Shown here piece by piece: positions 34,199 through 44,909 of a stretch of DNA of 64,000 nucleotides (position 1 is its first letter; every line of letters starts with the position of its first letter). Below the pieces are notes generated by a model, which did no database searches, was not told the DNA's origin, and saw only the letters and a program-made list of their open reading frames with translations. Made by a program: the position numbers and the translations under genes. Source of the DNA: Hevea brasiliensis (lineage: Eukaryota; Streptophyta; Magnoliopsida; Malpighiales; Euphorbiaceae); contig NC_079509.1 in NCBI RefSeq assembly GCF_030052815.1, forward strand, positions 45,192,750 to 45,256,749, given 5' to 3'.

Positions 34199-34790
34199 AT
34201 GCCTTTATATGCTAAATTTTTGAAAGAGATTTTGTCTAATAAGAAGAAGTTGGAAGAATTTGAGATAGTAGCTCTTACAGAAGAAAGCAATGCTATCTCG
34301 CAAAATAAGCTTCCACCCAAACTGAAAGATCCTGGTAGCTTTTCAATACCATGTCACATTGGAGATATCAGTATAGATAAAGTTTTATGTGATCTTGGAG
34401 CCAGTGTTAGTCTAATGTCTTTTTCTATTTATGAGAAGATGAAGATCGAAGAAATGAAGCCTACCACCATTTAACTATAGTTAACAGATAGGTCTATTAA
34501 ATTTCCAATTGGGGTGGTTGAGAATGTTCCTTTGAAAGTTGGAAAATTTTTCATACCAGTAGACTTTGTAGTATTAGAGATGGAAGAGGATGTACATATT
34601 CCTACTATTCTTAATAGACCTTTCCTTGCTACTGTTGGAGCTATGATTGATGTAAAGAATGGATGGCTTACATTGGAAGTTGGGGAAGAAAAAGTTGAAT
34701 TTAATTTGTTTCAAGTAATGAAAAAGAAAGATGATTCAATTTCATGTTTGAGAGTTAATATGGTAGATGAGTTGGTTGAAGAAGTGTGTA
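34199..34790 (+). pseudogene. Athila-like aspartic protease
   Basis: The first open segment (34199-34474) carries 'CHIGDISIDKVLCDLGASVS', with the Athila-type D-L-G-A-S active site encoded near 34390. A TAA/TAG pair near 34473 interrupts. Reading resumes at 34514 with 'RPFLATVGAMIDVKNG', the C-terminal retropepsin strand. The protease would release Gag and Pol products. The active-site Asp is intact, but the domain is split by stops. From 34760 the frame runs on into the RT linker. Confidence 0.75.
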
Positions 34791-36010
34791 AAAAGCAACA
34801 TCCTGAAGATCCCTTAGAAGCTTGTTTGGTTCACAACATCAAAAAGGGAGATGAGATTGAAGAAGTTGCTGAATATGCTCAAATTTTAAAAGGAAATTCA
34901 CCTTTATCTATGGCCAGTACTGGAAAGATTGAAGATTTAAAGCAAGATACTACTTCACCACCAATTCTTGAAAGAAGTGAAGCACCGAAGGTAGAGTTAA
35001 AACCTCTTCCAACAAATCTCAGGTATGCTTTTCTTGGTCAAAATTCTACATATCCTATGATTGTTAGTGCTAAATTGAATGATTGTGAAGTTGAAAAATT
35101 ATTAAGAGTTCTTAGAGAACATAGGAGGATAATTGGTTATACCATTGATAATATTAAAGGAATACATCCTTTTGTGTGCATGCTTAGAATTTTGTTAGAA
35201 AATAATCATAAAGCCTCTAGAGAGTCACAAAGAAAATTGAATCTAAATATGAAAGAGGTTGTGAAAAAAGAGATCTTAAAATTGCTTGATGCAGGTGTCA
35301 TTTACCCTGTTTCTGATAGCAATTGGGTAAGTCCAGTTTATGTTCTACCCAAGAAAGGGGGCATCACAGTAGCTAAAAAAGAAAATAATGAACTAATACC
35401 TACTAGGACTGCAATTGGATGGAGAATGTGCATAGATTATAGGAAATTGAACAATGCAACTAGAAAAGACCATTTTCCATTACCATTTATAGATTAGATG
35501 CTTGATAGATTAGCTCATCATTCTTATTTTTGCTATTTGGATAGTTATTCAAGGTTCTTTTAGATCCCTATTCATCCAGATGATTGGGATAAAATCACCT
35601 TCACATGTCCCTATGGTACCTTTGCATATCGAAGGATGCCATTTGGATTATGTAATGCCCCAGCTACATTTCAGAGATGTATGATGTCCATTTTTTTTGA
35701 TTTCATTAAGGATATTATGGAAGTGTTCATGGATGATTTCTCTGTGTATGGTAATATTTTGATGAATGCTTATCTAACTTGTTTGAAGTTTTGCAGAAAT
35801 GTGAAGAGTTTAATTTATTTTTGAATTGGGAAAAGTGCCATGTTATGGTACAAGAAGAAATTATTTTGGGATATCTTGTGTCAAACAGGGGTATCGAGGT
35901 AGACAAAGTAAAGGTAGAAATTATTAAAAAAATACCACCCCCAACATCTGTGAAAGGAGTGAGGAGTTTCTTAGGGCATGCTGGATTTTATTGAAGATTC
36001 ATCAAAGATT
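34791..36010 (+). pseudogene. Athila-like reverse transcriptase
   Basis: Open from 34514 to 35497, then interrupted. Motifs in order: 'YVLPKKGG' (about 35340), 'RMCIDYRKLNNATRKDHFP' (about 35425), 'YLDSYS' with the first catalytic Asp (about 35535), 'RRMPFGLCNAPATFQRCM' (about 35630), catalytic 'FMDD' (about 35728), then 'FLGHAGFY' (about 35970). Stops occur at about 35497 and 35563 (Gln-type) and 35992 (Arg-type), with one frame change near 35800. All three palm aspartates remain readable, so inactivation is by stops rather than active-site loss. Confidence 0.82.
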
Positions 36011-36612
36011 TTTCTAAGATTTCTAAACCTCTTACTAATTTATTGAGTAAAGATGTGGAATTTTATTTTGATACTGATTGTATGAATGCTTTTTGTAGGA
36101 TAAAAGAAGCTTTGATATCTGCTCCTATTATGCAGCCACCTGATTGGTCATTACTTTTTGAGTTGTTATGTGATGCAAGTGATTATGCCATTAGGGCTGT
36201 TTCAGGACAAAGGAAAGATAAAAATGTGTTTACAATCTATTATACAAGTAGGACCTTAGATGATGGTTAAATAAATTATTCTACTACAGGAAAAGAATTT
36301 TTAGCAGTGGTATTTACAGTAGATAAATTCATGTCCTATCTTGTGGTCAAAATAATAGTGTACACAGATTATGCAGCTATCAAGTATCTTCTTCAGAAAA
36401 AAGAGGCTAAACCTAGGTTGATAAGATGGGTATTACTCCTTCAAGAGTTTGATTTGGAAATTAAGGACAAGAAAGGAGTAGAAAATGTAGTAGCAGATTA
36501 TTTATCTAGATTGAGGCAAGAACAAGGAGACAATTTAGGGAAAGAGCTTCCAATAGATGATTATTTTCCTAATGAGCAACTTTTGGCAACCATTAGTGCA
36601 AAAATTGCTTAG
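36011..36612 (+). pseudogene. Athila-like RNase H
   Basis: Starts after the RT connection: 'LFELLCDASDYAIRAVSGQ' near 36155 holds the first catalytic Asp. One stop near 36268 replaces a Gln-type codon. Then '[14 protein letters not shown]' (catalytic Glu) and '[12 protein letters not shown]' (second Asp) follow in the open segment 36307-36612, ending with 'VADYLSRL'. RNase H degrades template RNA during reverse transcription. Key acidic residues appear to be present. Confidence 0.8.
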
Positions 36613-37860
36613 TATGCAGATTTTATGAACTATTTGATGTGTGGAATCCTTCCACCTGATTTGACATGATAATAAAAGAATAAATTTTTTTTTGATGTGA
36701 GGGATTATGATTGGGAAAAGCCATTCTTGTTTTAAAGATGTGGAGATGGGCTGATTAGGAGATATTTAGCTGATGAGGAGATAGAGGATGTCATTAGAGA
36801 TTGCCATTCTTCACCTTATTGGGGTCATATGAGTGTTACAAAGACTACAGTAAAAGTTCTTCAAGCAGGGTTCTTTTGGCCATATATTTTTAAAGATGTG
36901 AGGAAGTTTGTAAATGCACGTGCTAAGTGTCAAAGGATAGGAAATATCTCAAAAAAGATGAGATGCCTCTCCAAAACATATTGGAAGTGAAACTATTTAA
37001 TGTGTGGGATATTAACTTTAGAGGACCTTTTCCATCATCCTTTGGGAATAAGTACATCTTATTTGGAGTAGATTATGTGAGCAAATGGGTTAAAGCTATA
37101 CCATCTCCAACTAATGATGTTAGAGTTGTAGTTAAATTTCTTAAGAAATTCATTTTTACAAGATTTGGAGGTCCACTTGCCATTATAAGTAATGGAGGTT
37201 GTCACTTTTGCAACCATCAATTTGAGAGACTATTATAAAAATATGGAGTTAAGCATAAGGTCGCAACACCCTACCATTCACAAACTAGTGGTCAAGTGGA
37301 GATTTCAAATATAGAGCTAAAAAGGATTCTTGAGAAAATAGTGAATAGTTCAAGAAAAGATTGATCATTAAAGCTAGATGATGCTCTCTGGGCTTATAGG
37401 ACAGCTTTTAAAACTCCCATTGGCATAATCCCTTTTAGATTGATTTATGGGAAAGCTTCTTATTTGCCTTTGCAGTTGGAACATAGAGCATATTGGACTA
37501 TAAGGACATTGAATTTTGACTTAAAGGTTGCTGGAGAAAAGAGAATGTTGCAATTAAATGAACTTGAGGAACTTAGACTTACTGCTTATGACAATGCTAA
37601 GCTTTACAAGGAAAGAACTAAGAGATAGCATGATAACCACATTAGGAGGAGAGAATTTAAAGAAGGAGATGCTGTTCTCTTGTATAATTCCATGTTAAGG
37701 TTATTTCTTGGAAAATTGAAGTCAAGATGGTCAAGGCCTTACATAGTTACAAAGGTATATCCATATAGAGTTGTTGAGATAGGGAATGAAACCTTAGGTA
37801 CTTTTAAAGTTAATGGGCAAAGACTAAAGCACTATATGGTTAGAGAGCCCACATAAAAGG
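36613..37860 (+). pseudogene. Athila-like integrase
   Basis: An H-H-C-C-like finger lies at about 36800-36935, but the second Cys pair is partly replaced ('ARAKCQR'). The catalytic core follows: 'WDINFRGPFP' (first Asp, near 37005), 'IISNGGCHFC' (near 37182) where Asn (codon 37191-37193) stands for the second catalytic Asp, and '[15 protein letters not shown]' containing the Glu. Stops occur near 37237 and 37363. The C-terminal tail ('SRWSRPYIVTKVYPY', 'VNGQRLKHY') ends near 37855. The D-D-E triad is thus broken at its second residue. Confidence 0.8.
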
Positions 37861-39090
37861 TTGTAGAGGTTTCATGGCTTAGTTCCCCAACTAGGGATGT
37901 TTAGGTGATTTGGAGTGAAAGGTCAAGCTTAAGACCCTAAACAAGCACTTCTTGGGAGATAACCCAAGCATATCCTTTATAGTTTATTAATTTTCTATTT
38001 CATTTCATTTTAGTTTTTACCCTCATTAAACTCAAGAGTGACATTTGTTTATTTTTTGTAGGTATTTCATGAAGATCGGACAAAATTTGGATTTATAGCA
38101 AAAAGGGAAAGAAATGAGAGGAAGCAAGTATAAGGCAAATTTCTGCAATTTTTCAGTCCCTGTGAACAGTAACACTTTTAAACTTGTGTTAAATTGCTGA
38201 TACTGAAAATCTACTTGATAGCGCATGTTTAATTTTGTGTTTTGTGGAATTTTGTGAAATTCAACTTGAATGAGGATTAATTTTGATATTTAGGACTGAT
38301 GTGAGCTTTATTGAAGTGCAAAAATTATATTTGTTATAGTATATTTTTTAGTGTATATATGTTTTGTCTATTGTTTGTTGAAATTTGTATGTTTTTGTTC
38401 AAATTACTGTTTATGCTACTGTTTATAGTACTGTTCATGTTGTTTTGGTAGTCAATTTTTATATCTTTTATGCAAATTTTGAGTGCTTAGCATATATCTT
38501 AGATGTTGCTGATAAAGTTTTTTTGGGTTTAAGTTTAAGCTTAAGTTCACTCACCTAGGTTGCAAGGGTAATTGCAAATTTATGCTTAAATATGAGCTTA
38601 TTGGTCTTCAATTTCTACATGTTTGTGGGATACTTGATGTATTTTTTATAGTTAATATGTTAAATTCTTTAATTTTCTAGAGTTAGAGTGTAATTGGTTA
38701 TGGCTGAAGGTCAGGATAGCATTCCATAGCATTTGGATTATTTTTGGTAAGTGAAATCACAATTTTTCCTAATACCTGCCGAAACTTGCTGATGATATTG
38801 CTTACCTTAAGCTGTACCCTATGCAAGTCATGCTTAACCTTAAGCAATTTTCTGCTTACCCTAAGCATTATCCTAAGCCACTAGTTGTTTGCCCTAAATT
38901 TTAAAATCCTAAGTTTTCGCCCTTTATCCCATTTTCTCCCCGAAAAACCAGAGTCCACTACCACTCTGCCCACCATCTCTTTAAGCAGTTTCTAAGGAAG
39001 TTTAGGGAAGATTCTTTCTATTTAATGGTTAGAACTAAGATTTGGTCCACCCATAAACCCCGAAAATTCAAAATTTTTTCCAAATAAAAA
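37861..39090 (+). other. Spacer between pol and env-like ORF
   Basis: No gene; T-rich. 'Cttaccttaagctgtacc', 'cttaaccttaagc' and 'gcttaccctaagc' motifs cluster at 38780-38885, echoing the LTR. A small reverse frame at 38226-38032 is unsupported. Confidence 0.55.
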
Positions 39091-39969
39091 ATGGCAGAAC
39101 CATTTTCACCTTTTGCTGACCCTAACCCTAACCTAAACCCACCACTACCACCACTATAATCACCACCACATTCACCACCATTACCCCAAGACCAAACACT
39201 TTCCCTCATTCCACCAGAGCCTCTCACACCACAATAAGAAACTCCCCTAGAAACCCCTATTCTTGCCCCTGCCATCGAAACCCTTATTGAGACACCCATT
39301 GCCAAAACCCCAGTTCAAGAAACAACAGAACCAATACCTGAATGTGTTCCAACTCAAGCCAAACCTAAAACCAAAACCAAAATGGCTGCGGGTAGGACCA
39401 AAATGGCCTCTGTTGCAAAAAGGAAAGGGTCATCCCTTATTCCTATGGACTTAGGATCTTCACCTAGGGTTTCCTCAAAACTAGTCAGTAAGAGAACAAG
39501 GTCAGCCTCATCATTTTCATCACAGTAGCTCCAGTCCCTGTTTTTCAATGACCATTGACATCTTCTCACCTGATAGTGCTTCAGTAGCACCATCAGCATC
39601 TGTAGATGACATAGAGGATGTAATTTCTCCATTACCTTGGGCTTTTAAGGATGTAGATATGAAAAATGCATATAAGAGTTTAGTTTCCAAACCCATTTCA
39701 GCAAATAAATATATGGATGAGCAAATTTTAAGAGAATTGGGTGTACATGATGCTGTGTTTGCTTATTTAGATGTTGTCAATTGGACTGAGTTTGCTAAGA
39801 GTAAGGAACCAGAGTACAAAGACTTAACTTTAGAGTTTTTGAGTTCCCTAAGGTTGAATTTCAAATCTAATGCTCCTGGCCATAAAGATGTAATTTGTTT
39901 TAGATGTGCTGGTGTGGATAAAGAGCTAGATATGGGCTCTAAGAGTGCAATCTTTGGTTTTAAGGATGA
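39091..39969 (+). pseudogene. env-like ORF of the Athila-like element, 5' part
   Basis: ATG at 39091. The Pro/Ser/Thr-rich N-terminus has two stops (about 39157 and 39235), then a Lys-rich stretch. A frame change near 39535 leads into the open segment 39548-39969, which is acidic and contains 'LPWAFKDVDMKNAYKSLVS'. The frame stops at the inserted LTR. Removing the insertion and one TSD copy places 60398 in frame. Athila elements carry an extra ORF after pol, called env-like, whose role is not established; I recognise it by position and style. No signal peptide is visible. Confidence 0.65.
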
Positions 39970-40819
39970 TGTAACACCCGTATTTGCATAGCCTAGTATA
40001 TGTTACTGTTCCGGTGACGGGTATCGGTCCAGACAATTAAAAGGACTAGAACTACGTTTAAGACACCTAAAAAAGCCCTGATCGAAAATAAATAGTGATT
40101 ACCAGATAAAAAAGTAAAAATAAGAAAAACAGAACATAAAAGGTTAAATGATCTGGGAGTCACAGCGATGGGTGACCTTCTAGGGAAGGACTGCGAGGTG
40201 GATTTAAACTCAAATTTCGAACCGTAAAATGTGACGCCGCGGTCCTTAGGACCATTGCAACACAGTGGAAAAGAGAAAATCACAGAAAAAAATTGTTAAG
40301 CAGGTCAAATAATTAGGTCAGAGATCCGGAAGAAATATCAAATAACTAGCAAACCGGATCGAACCAGCGAGGGGCAATTTGGTCAATTTAACCCTAGAGC
40401 TGACTCCTGACCTAACTGTCAAATAAAATCGAAGAAAAGAAAATTTTGAGATCAAGAATTAAATTAAAGAACTATTAAAAAAATAAAGGAAAAAGAAAAA
40501 GAATTACAAAGTTGATTTATTACATCATGTGATGACATCACAAATGATGTCAAAATTTATTTTAATTTCCCCACATTTTTTACCAAGTCAACTCAAGTTA
40601 ATTACCTATAAAATAACAAAAAAAAAAAGAAAAATCACTCATCTCTCTCCCTAACCCATTCAAGCGCCCATCCTCTCCCTTAGCACCACCATTACCACAC
40701 CTCCATGAAAGCTTGCTCTAAGTTTTAAATCCCCCATTAAACCCTAATTTCTTCCCCAATCACTTCATAAAACCTTATTTTCTTCCTTTGAGAAGGACAT
40801 TTAGCAAGAAAGAAAGAAG
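39970..40819 (+). repeat. Solo LTR inserted in the env-like ORF, left part
   Basis: Begins TGTAACACCCG directly after TSD GATGA (39965-39969). Related at its start to the reverse solo LTR at 21460-26094. CT-rich leader-like sequence appears at about 40640-40700. Interrupted at 40820 by the Tat-like element. No gene inside; the 96-codon reverse frame at 40283-39993 is incidental. Confidence 0.8.
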
Positions 40820-41934
40820 TGTCGCAAGGTAATTTTGAGATCGCCTGGACGAAAGCTCTTCACTGAAGTTGGAAAGAGTGAGGAGTCGCCACTTTAATTT
40901 TGAGGGAAATTAAAGAAAACCATTTGTAAAAATAAATTAAAAGAAACCACTTCGAAAACAGAAGTTCTAGGTTCGGGGTCCATATACAGGCGGGGAAGGT
41001 GTTAGGCACCCCGCCTCGTCCCTCAATGAGGGTAAACAGATTTAATATTGCTCTCTTATAAATTAAAAGGGTAATTAGGGGGGTTGGGATGGTGACAATG
41101 TTAATCCTTTAGACAGATAAAAAGGAATATTTGATGTTTTACTGATTCGGATTGTCCCAAGAATACGAGTTTGTGAAATGGCCCTTTAGTGAATAGGTGT
41201 TCGGATAAAGCTGCCTTGTGTATTGGAGTTTTGTTTATTTTGAACTTCACTAAGAGAACTCGGGACGGAACTTCTCCCGATCTCTAGACATATTTATTTA
41301 AAGTATCAAACAGGATATTTCGGATAAGAACTCTTCTCTGAACTCCACGTATTGTGAGAATCAGGTAAGAACTCTCCCCTGACCTCTTAAAGTATTAGGT
41401 TTAAAGATTTTAGTGAAGGATCTCGGATAAGAACTCTCCTCCGATCCCCTCGTTTTGTTTAAATTTTGGATGAGAATCAGGTAAGAACTCTCCCCCGATC
41501 TCTTAAAATATTTGGTTTAAAGATTTTTGGTGAAGGATCTCGGATAAGAACTCTCCTCCGATCTCCTCTTTTTGTTTAAATTTTGGACGAGAATCAGGTA
41601 AGAACTCTCCCCCGATCTCTTAAAATATTTGGTTTAAAGATTTTTGGTGAAGGATCTCGGATAAGAACTCTCCTCCGATCTCCTCGTTTTATTTAAATTT
41701 GGATGAGAATCAGGTAAGAACTCTCCCTCGATCTCTTAAAATATTTATTACGATCGTATATCGTAAGAACCTTAGATTAAGGGTTCTGGCACCTGAAGAT
41801 GCCAGGAACCCGAGCGAGGCTTTCTCTTAACCCATTGATGCCTTATAACTAGAGAGAGGATACCAGACTGAGTTTTTTCTGATCCCCTTTGTGATCGCCT
41901 TACCAGTACTCTTTGGCAGGCAATGTCCGATCTC
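40820..41934 (-). repeat. Tat-like 3' LTR, distal (U5-side) part
   Basis: Matches 53462 to about 54580 with only a few per cent differences by eye. It ends abruptly at 41936 next to a 16-bp filler and the truncated copia. Confidence 0.85.
41356..41750 (-). repeat. 117-bp tandem repeats in the Tat-like 3' LTR
   Basis: 'gagaatcaggtaagaactctccc' starts at 41356, 41472, 41589 and 41705 (periods 116-117). The other LTR has the same number at 54000, 54116, 54233 and 54349. Confidence 0.9.
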
Positions 41935-41949
41935 TTACGATATACGATC

Positions 41950-43126
41950 ATCTATGAACTGAAATTCATAGCCATTTCTAGTCAAACTAGATATAGAAAT
42001 GATGTTCTTAAAAGCATTAGGTACATATAAAATATTATCCAAAAACAAAACATGTTCAAACATGTAAAAAGATTTAGATCCTATGGCTAAAGCTTCAACA
42101 GTTGAGCCATTGCCAATCCGGACTCTAATATCTTGAGAACGCAAGCTGCTACTATTTGTTAGTTCCTGCATATCATTAGAAATGTGAGAACTAACACCAG
42201 TATCTAAAACCCAAGCTATAGATGAACTATGAGTATCATCAGAATCTAAATAATAAGATATGGACATACCTTCCGAAGGTGTATCCTTCTTGTCCTTCAG
42301 AGAAGCAAGATACTCTGGGCACTTCCTTTTCAGGTGCCCATCCTTTTGGCAGTGGAAACACTTTCCATTGCCTCCATCAGCTTTAGTCTTCCTTTTCTGT
42401 TTAGCTATTTTCTTGGAAGGACCTGGAATCTGAGGTTTCTTTTTCTTATTGCCCTTCTTCTTGTTGGACTTTCCAGCAGAAGAAGACGCAATCAAAGCTA
42501 CCTCTTTTCCTTTATTGCCCGGCATATTCTTTTGGGCAATAACTAGCATGTTGTGTAAACCAGCTAAGGTGCATTCCTGTTGAGTCATATGGAAATTTAT
42601 CACAAAATTCCCAAAAGACTCAGGAAGGGACTGAAGGATCAAATCCGTCTGTAGTTGGAAATCCATGTTGAAGTCAAGATGTTCCAACTGCTCAATCAGC
42701 CGAATCATCTTGTGGACATGATCCCCAACATTCTGTCCCTCAGACATCCTCATACGGAATAGCTGTCTAGATATCTCATACCTAGCATTCCTGCTGTGCT
42801 CACCATATAACTCTTGTAGGTGAAGGAGGATCTCACTCGCACTCAACATGTTCTCATGCTGCTTTTGTAACTCATTACTCATGGAAGTAAGCATGTAACA
42901 CTTAGCTCTCATTTCATGCTCCTTCCACTTATCCAAAGTTTCATGTTCCTCTTGTGTGGCCTCTGGAGGTAAGGGACCAGGAACATTTGAATCTAGAACA
43001 TATCCTATATGTTCAAGGTTCAGACAAGTTTCAAATTTCTTAGCCAATCGCATGATTAGGTCCTATCAACCTATTGCGATCAAGTATGCTTGCAAGGATA
43101 TTGGATGGTGGTTGTTTTGTGCTCAT
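41950..43126 (-). pseudogene. copia gag with start of protease
   Basis: The reverse ATG at 43126 begins a copia-type Gag N-terminus ('SILDRNRLIGPNHAIG'), which ends at a stop near 43040. A one-base frame change brings in the 372-codon open frame 43053-41935. That frame has the UBN2-type gag core ('LLHLQELYGEHSR'), a Lys-rich basic region, and a zinc knuckle C-x2-C-x4-H-x4-C ('CFHCQKDGHLKRKC', about 42365-42325). The protease start follows, with active site 'WVLDTGVSSHI' (about 42215-42180). Gag packages RNA and protease processes it. The frame ends at the truncation point. Confidence 0.88.
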
Positions 43127-44894
43127 TTTTATCGTAAAATTAATGCAGAAAATAACCAGATTAATTAGTAAATGTATCATGTAATTAACCAAAATGATTA
43201 TGGTCTTTTAATCAAATTGGTCCTCCCACTAACTTAGCGAATCCTACACTTCCAAAGTAGAAAACGGAAATCCTAGTTGGATGGATTTCTAGTGGGTGAT
43301 TGAATTCTTATAATCCTATTGATCATCCTCAGGTACATCCATTATTGGAATTACAATAAACTATAAGTGAGCAACTCCTTGCCCATCACATCTCATGTGA
43401 GGTTCAATCCTTTACCTAGCCCCTAATGCTCAAAATCTCAGGTACATCCATTATTGACTTATCTTGCATTAGTTAAGTTGATCCCATTGAGCCAGTAATT
43501 ATGTAAATAATTTTAATGTCCTCAGGTACATCCAATATTGGCCACCAAACCATTTACATATTTACAACATTTCATGCTTAACAATTATTCTTAAGAAAAT
43601 CTCTTAAATTAATTGCATCTTATGCAACTATTTAAAATTTCTTAAAATAATTACCTAATGGAGGGCCTATGTTATAATTACTTTAATTATAGCATTTCCA
43701 ACTTAATCATTTGTTTGGAAGATTTTATGGTCATTCTTATTACTATTAAGGTCTCACTTTGCACATTATCTATTTAGCATGCATATATCATATAATTGCA
43801 TACATTCCCATACATCTCATGCATTCATGGATAAGCAGTAAATATGGTATGGTCATGGACTTTCTAAGGGATTCAATTCTGAGCCACCAAGAATTGAATC
43901 AGGGCATTCCTAGGTGCATTTCATTCATTCATTTTACAAGAGTTGCTGAAGGAGTACATAATCAACACTTGATCTTGAATTCCTCCCACTGGTCCCACCA
44001 ATGCTCTTGACCTCCTTGAACTTCTTGCAATCCAATATTACATAGTAATCCTTGGCATACTAAGGCGAATTTACAAGAACTTAAATAAATGAAATTACAA
44101 CCCAAAAATTATTAAAAACTTAATAATACATGCCCAAAATAAATTAAAATAAATTAATTAATTTACAATCCCAAAGAAACATAAAAGAAATAAATCCAAT
44201 CATATTGGTCTTTTATAGTCCATGATCATCCATCATGCATATCACTATTTAATAATTAAATAAAACATACATACTTAAATTAAATTGAATATCTCATATT
44301 CAACTTAAAAATCCAGATTTGAATATGATTCAAATAAATTTAAAAATTCAGATTTGAATCTCATTCAAACAAATTTAAAAATTCAGATTTGAATCACATT
44401 CAAACAACTCTAAAAATTCAGATTTGAATTACATTCAAACATTTTTAAAAAAATCAGATTTGAATCACATTCAAACATTTTTTAAAAAATCAGATCCGAA
44501 TTTTATTCAATCAATTTTAAAAAATCAGATTTAAATATGATTCAAACAACTTTAAAAATTCAGATTTGAATCACATTCAAACAACTTTTAAAATTCAGAT
44601 TTGAATCACATTCAAACAATTTTTAAAATTCTGATTTGAATCATAATTTAATTGTGTGATAAAAATTCTAATTAAACAATTTAATTAGACATAAAATGGA
44701 TCTTACATCATACAACAATTGCACATTCACAATCCATTTTCCTTTGCACACCATTGTGGTGCATCAACCATGCGCACCATGGTGTTCATCATTTGTGCCG
44801 CCACCTTGGCTTTGCAACCAGCAATGAACTTTTGATCTCATGATCAAACACACAATTAAATCATATAAACATCAATCTAAATGGCAAATATAGT
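43127..44894 (-). other. copia 5' leader
   Basis: Noncoding 1.8 kb between PBS and gag, unusually long. 'ctcaggtacatccattattgg' recurs three to four times at 43330-43550, and a 37-bp tandem array follows at 44300-44640. Small ORFs are unsupported. Confidence 0.65.
44300..44645. repeat. 37-bp tandem array in the copia leader
   Basis: Nine or ten units of the type 'aaaattcagatttgaatcacattcaaacaa', slightly diverged. Each unit holds a small inverted repeat (gatttgaatc / attcaaa). Confidence 0.85.
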
Positions 44895-44907
44895 GGCTCT
44901 GATACCA
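44895..44907 (-). other. copia PBS (initiator tRNA-Met)
   Basis: Reverse reading TGGTATCAGAGCC, perfect, 2 bases inside the LTR. Confidence 0.9.
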
Positions 44908-44909
44908 AT

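Noticed and set aside
39118..39140. Telomere-like 'ccctaaccctaacctaaaccc'
   Set aside because: It is a short, imperfect stretch within the Pro/Asn-rich start of the env-like ORF, too short for an interstitial telomere array.
44300..44645. Possible CRISPR-like array
   Set aside because: Units are contiguous and diverged with no unique spacers; this is a plant retroelement leader repeat.
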